Origin: Granulimonas faecalis
GTDB taxonomy: Bacteria; Actinomycetota; Coriobacteriia; Coriobacteriales; Atopobiaceae
DNA: 64,000 nucleotides
NCBI RefSeq assembly: GCF_022834715.1
Contig: NZ_BQKC01000001.1
Span: 284,501 to 348,500 of the forward strand
Direction of reading: 5' to 3'
Each line of letters begins with the position of its first letter. Position 1 is the first letter of the stretch. Positions 59,804 to 64,000 of the stretch are shown here, one piece after another. The notes beneath the pieces were generated by a model that worked only from the letters and a program-made list of their open reading frames with translations, did no database searches and was not told where the DNA came from. Made by a program: the position numbers and the translations under genes.

Positions 59804-60164
59804 CTTACAGGTTGTATACAGAAACAGCTGACATATACGCCGCTTGGCTCATGGGTGTGATAAATGATAGTAAATCTACCAGCTATTATTCAAATAGGTG
59901 GTCAATAGAGCCGTATCTTTTGACGGATAGAGCCGATTGAAAAGCGCTGTGATACGCGTTTCTATTCACGGATTCATGCACTTTACCAGCTACTTTATAC
60001 CCGTGTTCCCCTATCCGGCCTATGATGCATAGGATTGCGGGTGCATACTGTTTCTATGCAGTGAAAGGGAGGCACCGCGTCCTACCTCGGTATTCGTCTT
60101 TATCGTACTCTGGGACCCACCGACGGGCATAGGGCCCGTCCCGTCTGGATGCGAAGGAGCAGCC
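59804..60164 (+). other. 361-base AT-rich intergenic region with operator-like inverted repeat
   Basis: Bases 59804-60060 are far AT-richer than the flanking genes and hold no ORF of note. TACCAGCTA occurs twice (about 59878 and 59984) and ATAGAGCCG twice (59905 and 59927). At 60026-60034 TGCATAGGA faces TTTCTATGCA (60051-60060), matching the inverted repeat at 57263-57297. From TTTACC(A/G)GCT to the inverted repeat, the order of short blocks is the same as at 57222-57297, so this leader was duplicated together with the gene. Confidence 0.55.
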
Positions 60165-61088
60165 ATGAACGACCAGAACACCTCCCCGGTGCGCCAGTCC
60201 TCGACGAACGGCGGGCTGCCCAAGCGCACCGCCTCCGGCTTCCTCACCCGCCGCGGCTTCCTTGCCGCCGGCGCCCTCACCGTCGCCGCCACGGCCCTTG
60301 CGGGCTGCGGCACCGCCCCCGACGGCGCCCAGGCCGAGGCCACCGAGGGCGGCTCCGGCACCACCCTGCGTGTGGGCATGGAGGCCGCCTACGCCCCCTA
60401 CAACTGGCAGGCCACCGAGGAGACCGAGTTCACCATCCCCATCGAGAACGTCTCCGGCGCCTACGCCGACGGCTACGACGTTCAGATCGCCAAGCGCGTG
60501 GCCGAGGCCCTCGGCGCCGAGCCCGTGGCCGTGAAGCTCTCCTTCGACGGCTTGGTGGACGCCCTCAACAACGGCCAGATCGACCTCATCATCGCCGGCA
60601 TGAGCGACACGCCGGAGCGTCGTCAGTCCATCGACTTCTCCGACCCCTACATCGAGGACAGCATCGGCATCTTCGTCATGAAGGGCTCTCCCTACGAGAA
60701 CGCCACCAGCCTGGCCGACTTCGCCGGCGCCACCGTCATGGGCCAGAAGGCCACCCTCTACGACGACGTCATTGGCGAGGAGATGCCCGACTCCACCCAC
60801 GCCAACCCCGTTGACACCATGCCCGCCGTTCTCTCTCAGCTGGCCCAGGGCGCTGTGGACGCGGTCACCTACCCCAAGATGAACGAGGAGGGCTACATGC
60901 GCTCCAACGAGAACCTCGTTCCCATCCAGTTCGCCGAGGGCAAGGGCTTTGCCACCACCAACCCCGCTTCGGTGGGCTACGCCAAGGGCTATGAGAAGGC
61001 CGACGCCGTGAACGACGCCGTGAACGCCATCTCCGACACCGAGCGCCAGGAGATCTGGACGGCTGCCTGCGACCGTCAGCCCGCCTAG
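60165..61088 (+). CDS. Amino-acid ABC transporter substrate-binding lipoprotein 2 (Tat-dependent)
   Basis: A 307-residue paralogue of the protein at 57402. It has the same TRRGFLAAGAL twin-arginine region and lipobox Cys48, then LRVGMEAAYAPYNWQATEE, ENVSGAYADGYDVQIAKRVAEALG and IDLIIAGMSDTPERRQSIDFSDPY. The ligand-contacting part after FSDPY differs more (IEDSIGIFVMKGSPYEN against FEGTYGLFVREGSPYED), suggesting a different preferred amino acid. The ribosome site, ATGCGAAGGAGCAGCC, is nearly identical to that of gene 1. It is followed by a hairpin and then the permease and ATPase genes, so it is probably the main partner of the transporter. Confidence 0.92.
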   Translation: MNDQNTSPVRQSSTNGGLPKRTASGFLTRRGFLAAGALTVAATALAGCGTAPDGAQAEATEGGSGTTLRVGMEAAYAPYNWQATEETEFTIPIENVSGAYADGYDVQIAKRVAEALGAEPVAVKLSFDGLVDALNNGQIDLIIAGMSDTPERRQSIDFSDPYIEDSIGIFVMKGSPYENATSLADFAGATVMGQKATLYDDVIGEEMPDSTHANPVDTMPAVLSQLAQGAVDAVTYPKMNEEGYMRSNENLVPIQFAEGKGFATTNPASVGYAKGYEKADAVNDAVNAISDTERQEIWTAACDRQPA

Positions 61089-61126
61089 CCCAGGCTGCTC
61101 GGCCATCCAGGCCACCTGCCTTTGAG

Positions 61127-61157
61127 AGCGCCGGACGCCCGAGGTGCGTCCGGCGCT
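61127..61157 (+). other. Intercistronic hairpin between binding protein 2 and permease
   Basis: AGCGCCGGACGC pairs perfectly with GCGTCCGGCGCT across a 7-base loop, followed by CCTTCG. With a weak T-run it probably causes partial termination or protects the upstream mRNA, giving more binding protein than permease. Confidence 0.65.
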
Positions 61158-61182
61158 CCTTCGCCATCGATAAGGAGTTGCC

Positions 61183-62436
61183 ATGGCACTTGGAGTACCC
61201 GATCCCAGGCTCGAGGAGGCCGTCCTCGGCGAGGAGGAAAACCTCCACCCCTATGCCGAGCCTCTGCCCGAGGGGGCCGGCTTTTTCCGCCGCCTGGCCC
61301 GCTTCGTCAAGAGCGACCATCCCTACGTGCTGCTCGGCACGAGCGCCGTGGCCGCCTTCTCGCTTGCCTGCACTGCCACCTTGCCGCTCGGGGCGGCCGG
61401 GCGCGTGCTCACCGTTGCGTGCCTTGCCTGGCTCGCGTTCTCGGCCGTGGCGCTCGTGGCCAAGGCGGTCCTGCGCGGCGCCTACCGCAGCCGGTGCCCG
61501 CTGGCCCGCGTCACGCTGAGAAAGCCCTTGCGCTATCTCAGCTACCTTGTGTGGGCCTGCGCCATAGCGCTGTTCTGCCTGGGACCCGTGGCCCACTTCG
61601 TGGCCCTCTGCCAGGGCGCCATCGCCAGCCCCACCAACCCTTCTGGCTTTCTCGAGAGTGCCGTCTACATGCTCTACAACGGTCGCCAGCTCTTTGTCAC
61701 CGGCGTGACCACCACCATTGAGCTGGCCCTTTTCGGCACGGTCATCGCTTTCTTCCTGGCGCTGCTCCTCGTGTTCCTGCGCATCCAGACGCCCGACCGC
61801 GGCGAGAACGACGCCGTGCGCTTCTTCAAGGCCGTGGGTGCAGGTTTCGCCCGTCTCTACTCCACCGTGGTGCGCGGTACGCCCATGATGGTGCAGGGTG
61901 CCATCGTCTACTTCGCCGGCCTCGCGGTGTTTCGCGGCATGGGCTGGGAGACGGCCCACATCAACGCGGTGTGGTCTCCGTTCTGGGCCGGCCTCGTCAC
62001 CATCAGCCTCAACTCCACGGCCTACATGATGGAGGTGCTGCGCGGTGGCATCGAGGCCGTCGACCCCGGCCAGCTCGAGGCGGCGCGCTCTTTGGGCCTC
62101 TCCCAGTGGCAGGCCATGCGCCGCGTCGTTTTCCCCCAGGGCGTGAAGAACTCCATCCCGGCCCTGTCCAACGAGCTCATCGTCAACATCAAGGACTCCT
62201 CGGTCCTCTCCATCATCGGCGTGTTCGACCTGATGTTTGCCACCACGAGCGTCATCGGCATCTACTACAAGGGCCTCGAGGCCTACTGCATCGCGGCCGT
62301 GGTCTACCTGATTCTCACCATGGTGTTCTCCAAGGTCCTCACCATGCTCGCCGCCCGCCTCGACGTGGAGGCCCCGGGTCCCGTGGGCTCCACCACCGAT
62401 CCCGCCGCCGCGCCCGCCCGCGCGCGCCAGTCCTAA
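61183..62436 (+). CDS. Amino-acid ABC transporter permease
   Basis: A 417-residue protein. The first 140 residues carry extra membrane segments not usual in GlnP/HisM proteins (e.g. 45-65, 70-95 and 113-140). The core begins TTTIELALFGTVIAFFLALLLVF, and the EAA loop that contacts the ATPase is EAARSLGLSQWQAMRRVVFP (about residues 300-319), followed by NSIPALSNELIVNIKDSSVLSIIG. It should form a homodimer. The ATG at 61183 follows TAAGGAG. It lies 12 bases before the ATPase gene. Confidence 0.92.
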   Translation: MALGVPDPRLEEAVLGEEENLHPYAEPLPEGAGFFRRLARFVKSDHPYVLLGTSAVAAFSLACTATLPLGAAGRVLTVACLAWLAFSAVALVAKAVLRGAYRSRCPLARVTLRKPLRYLSYLVWACAIALFCLGPVAHFVALCQGAIASPTNPSGFLESAVYMLYNGRQLFVTGVTTTIELALFGTVIAFFLALLLVFLRIQTPDRGENDAVRFFKAVGAGFARLYSTVVRGTPMMVQGAIVYFAGLAVFRGMGWETAHINAVWSPFWAGLVTISLNSTAYMMEVLRGGIEAVDPGQLEAARSLGLSQWQAMRRVVFPQGVKNSIPALSNELIVNIKDSSVLSIIGVFDLMFATTSVIGIYYKGLEAYCIAAVVYLILTMVFSKVLTMLAARLDVEAPGPVGSTTDPAAAPARARQS

Positions 62437-62448
62437 GGAGGGGCGACC

Positions 62449-63216
<768 letters not shown>

Positions 63217-63232
63217 CCAGGCGTCGCGTGTC

Positions 63233-63273
63233 GTGACAATGGGGACGGTGACATCTTTCACTTATCCTATTTG
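63233..63273 (+). repeat. Degenerate GTGACAG-type repeat
   Basis: GTGACA, then CATCTTTCACTT and CCTATTTGA, line up with the copy at 236-278 (GTGACA...CATCTGTCACTT...CTATTTAG), with the middle changed. Its left arm no longer matches the right arm, so the hairpin is mostly lost. Confidence 0.5.
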
Positions 63274-63287
63274 AACCTATATGTAAT

Positions 63288-63340
63288 CGGCAGGCGCCCC
63301 CACCCCTCCGGAAGGGGTGGGGGCGCCTGCCGTCGTTCTC
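63288..63340 (+). terminator. Strong terminator of the amino-acid transporter operon
   Basis: A 20-base arm (63288-63307) pairs perfectly with 63313-63332 across a 5-base loop, followed by TCGTTCTCC. The longest perfect stem in the window. Confidence 0.8.
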
Positions 63341-63606
63341 CTGCCACCGGCCACGGATGGGTTGGTAAGTCTGCTGTGCAGGCGACCGGGAGCGGCCTAA
63401 CTCATCGTTGTCGCGGTTCAAGGCGATGTGGTCGAATCTGCTTGTTTGTGGCCAAGAACAAAGTGTGCGGCAATCGAATGACAATGGATAAACGATGCGC
63501 CGTTTACCACTTTATAGATACCGTTCAGCATAAGTGTGCAATCTGCTAATGAATCTAATCAAGACGTTTGATTGAATGACGGTATCGACAAAAGAAAGGA
63601 GTTAAA
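63341..63606 (+). promoter_or_regulatory. AT-rich leader upstream of the terminal Tat-signal gene
   Basis: The G/C bias drops sharply from about 63400. TAAACG (63489-63494) and CGTTTA (63501-63506) form an inverted repeat just before TTTATAGATA, a possible -10 region. GATACCGT (63517-63524) is repeated inverted as ACGGTATC (63579-63586). The latter lies about 20 bases before the start codon. No gene is seen in it. Confidence 0.4.
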
Positions 63607-64000
63607 ATGAGTTCAATTGACTTGACAAGGCGCGGGCTGTTCGGCCTGGCGAGTGTATGTGCGGTTGCGTCACTGGCACCAAAGATGGCCCATGCGGCTC
63701 CATCAAACGCGTCTTCAACGGATACCTGCAAAGCTATTGTGCTCGATGACTCCACCGGTGATTTGGCAGAAGCACTGGTTTCTCAAGAGCGTGTAACTGT
63801 TAGCTTGAATGGTGCGCCATATATTGAGAGCTCAATTGGATTCGATGGGAGTGGGCGGGCTATTCGCAGGATTCCTGCTGGATATCAATATAATAGTACA
63901 ATGTATCTTGGCAATATTATGCCCTGGGCTAGCTTCGCCGCAACTTTGATAGGACTCGGGATTGGTTCGGGGAAAGTACGAGAAGTATACAATGCAATTG
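63607..64000 (+). CDS. Tat-exported hypothetical protein, low GC, cut by the window end
   Basis: The first 131 codons are present and the frame stays open to the window end. It starts with a twin-arginine signal, LTRRGLFGLASVCAVASLAP, with likely cleavage near AHAAP (residue 32). The mature part includes TCKAIVLDDSTGDLAEALVSQERVTVSLNG and a later hydrophobic stretch (WASFAATLIGLGIGSG). No family is recognised. Base composition and codons (ATT, TTG, AAT, TAT) differ strongly from the rest of the window, which suggests acquisition by transfer. A clear AAAGGAG lies 5 bases upstream. Confidence 0.7.
   Translation, partial: MSSIDLTRRGLFGLASVCAVASLAPKMAHAAPSNASSTDTCKAIVLDDSTGDLAEALVSQERVTVSLNGAPYIESSIGFDGSGRAIRRIPAGYQYNSTMYLGNIMPWASFAATLIGLGIGSGKVREVYNAI

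Overview
This is a high-GC chromosomal window from a bacterium most like the Coriobacteriia (Actinomycetota), probably an Olsenella/Atopobiaceae-type anaerobe. That placement is inference. It rests on the strong G/C bias, the split transketolase, the two-gene 2-hydroxyacyl-CoA dehydratase set with a subunit-activator fusion, an archaeal-type topoisomerase I, and twin-arginine lipoproteins. I found no rRNA, complete tRNA, CRISPR array, integrase, transposase or phage gene. The window is cut inside a KDPG-aldolase-like gene at base 1 and inside a low-GC Tat-exported protein at base 64000.

Layout. 1-3123: carbon metabolism (aldolase, transaldolase-like protein, split transketolase). 3379-8050: leucine operon leuA-leuC-leuD-leuB behind a likely attenuator (promoter, 15-residue leader peptide, terminator). 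8417-9637 (minus): ilvA. 9786-11478: a lone ABC ATPase and an acetyltransferase. 11887-17047: ilvD-ilvB-ilvN-ilvC, so leucine, isoleucine and valine synthesis is nearly complete within 14 kb. 17398-21143: a membrane SPFH protein with a small ribbon-helix-helix-like partner, then an ABC exporter. 21799-27917 (minus): an M16C peptidase and two 2-hydroxyacyl-CoA dehydratase-type genes. 28005-31049 (minus): a drug/metabolite-type transporter, a secreted coiled-coil wall hydrolase-like protein and a universal stress protein. 31267-32208: uppP. 33264-37227: metF, a separate MetH-reactivation protein and metH lacking that domain, i.e. methyl transfer from folate to homocysteine. 37390-41745: a UvrD/PcrA helicase, an MscS channel and a nucleoid-associated protein. 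41756-46017: DegV, NhaA, a small acidic protein and an aminotransferase. 46120-48765: a TPR membrane protein, a STAS protein and the Tat export genes tatA and tatC. 48834-56199: topA, a flavoprotein, a dehydratase/reductase-like SDR, tmk, holB and a PSP1/RicT protein. 56332-56865 (minus): PTS IIA-Glc. 57402-63216: a polar amino-acid ABC importer with two paralogous binding proteins around an M20 peptidase, then permease and ATPase.

The genes fit an amino-acid-based anaerobic lifestyle: branched-chain and methionine synthesis, amino-acid and peptide import, and 2-hydroxyacyl-CoA chemistry. TatA/TatC probably export the two binding proteins encoded 10 kb away, because both carry RR motifs followed by a lipobox.

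The least explained content lies between genes. Five families of short interspersed or tandem repeats occur here: a GTGACAG element with one 40-base copy repeated exactly in inverted orientation, a GGGACAAAAG element with 22-base periodicity, a CACCTGAACGCG element in three clusters, a nested set of four 22-base palindromes, and a degenerate array of roughly 30-base units. Two of the families sit side by side at two separate loci. They are the main candidates for undescribed elements. No complete novel defence or biosynthetic system was recognised.
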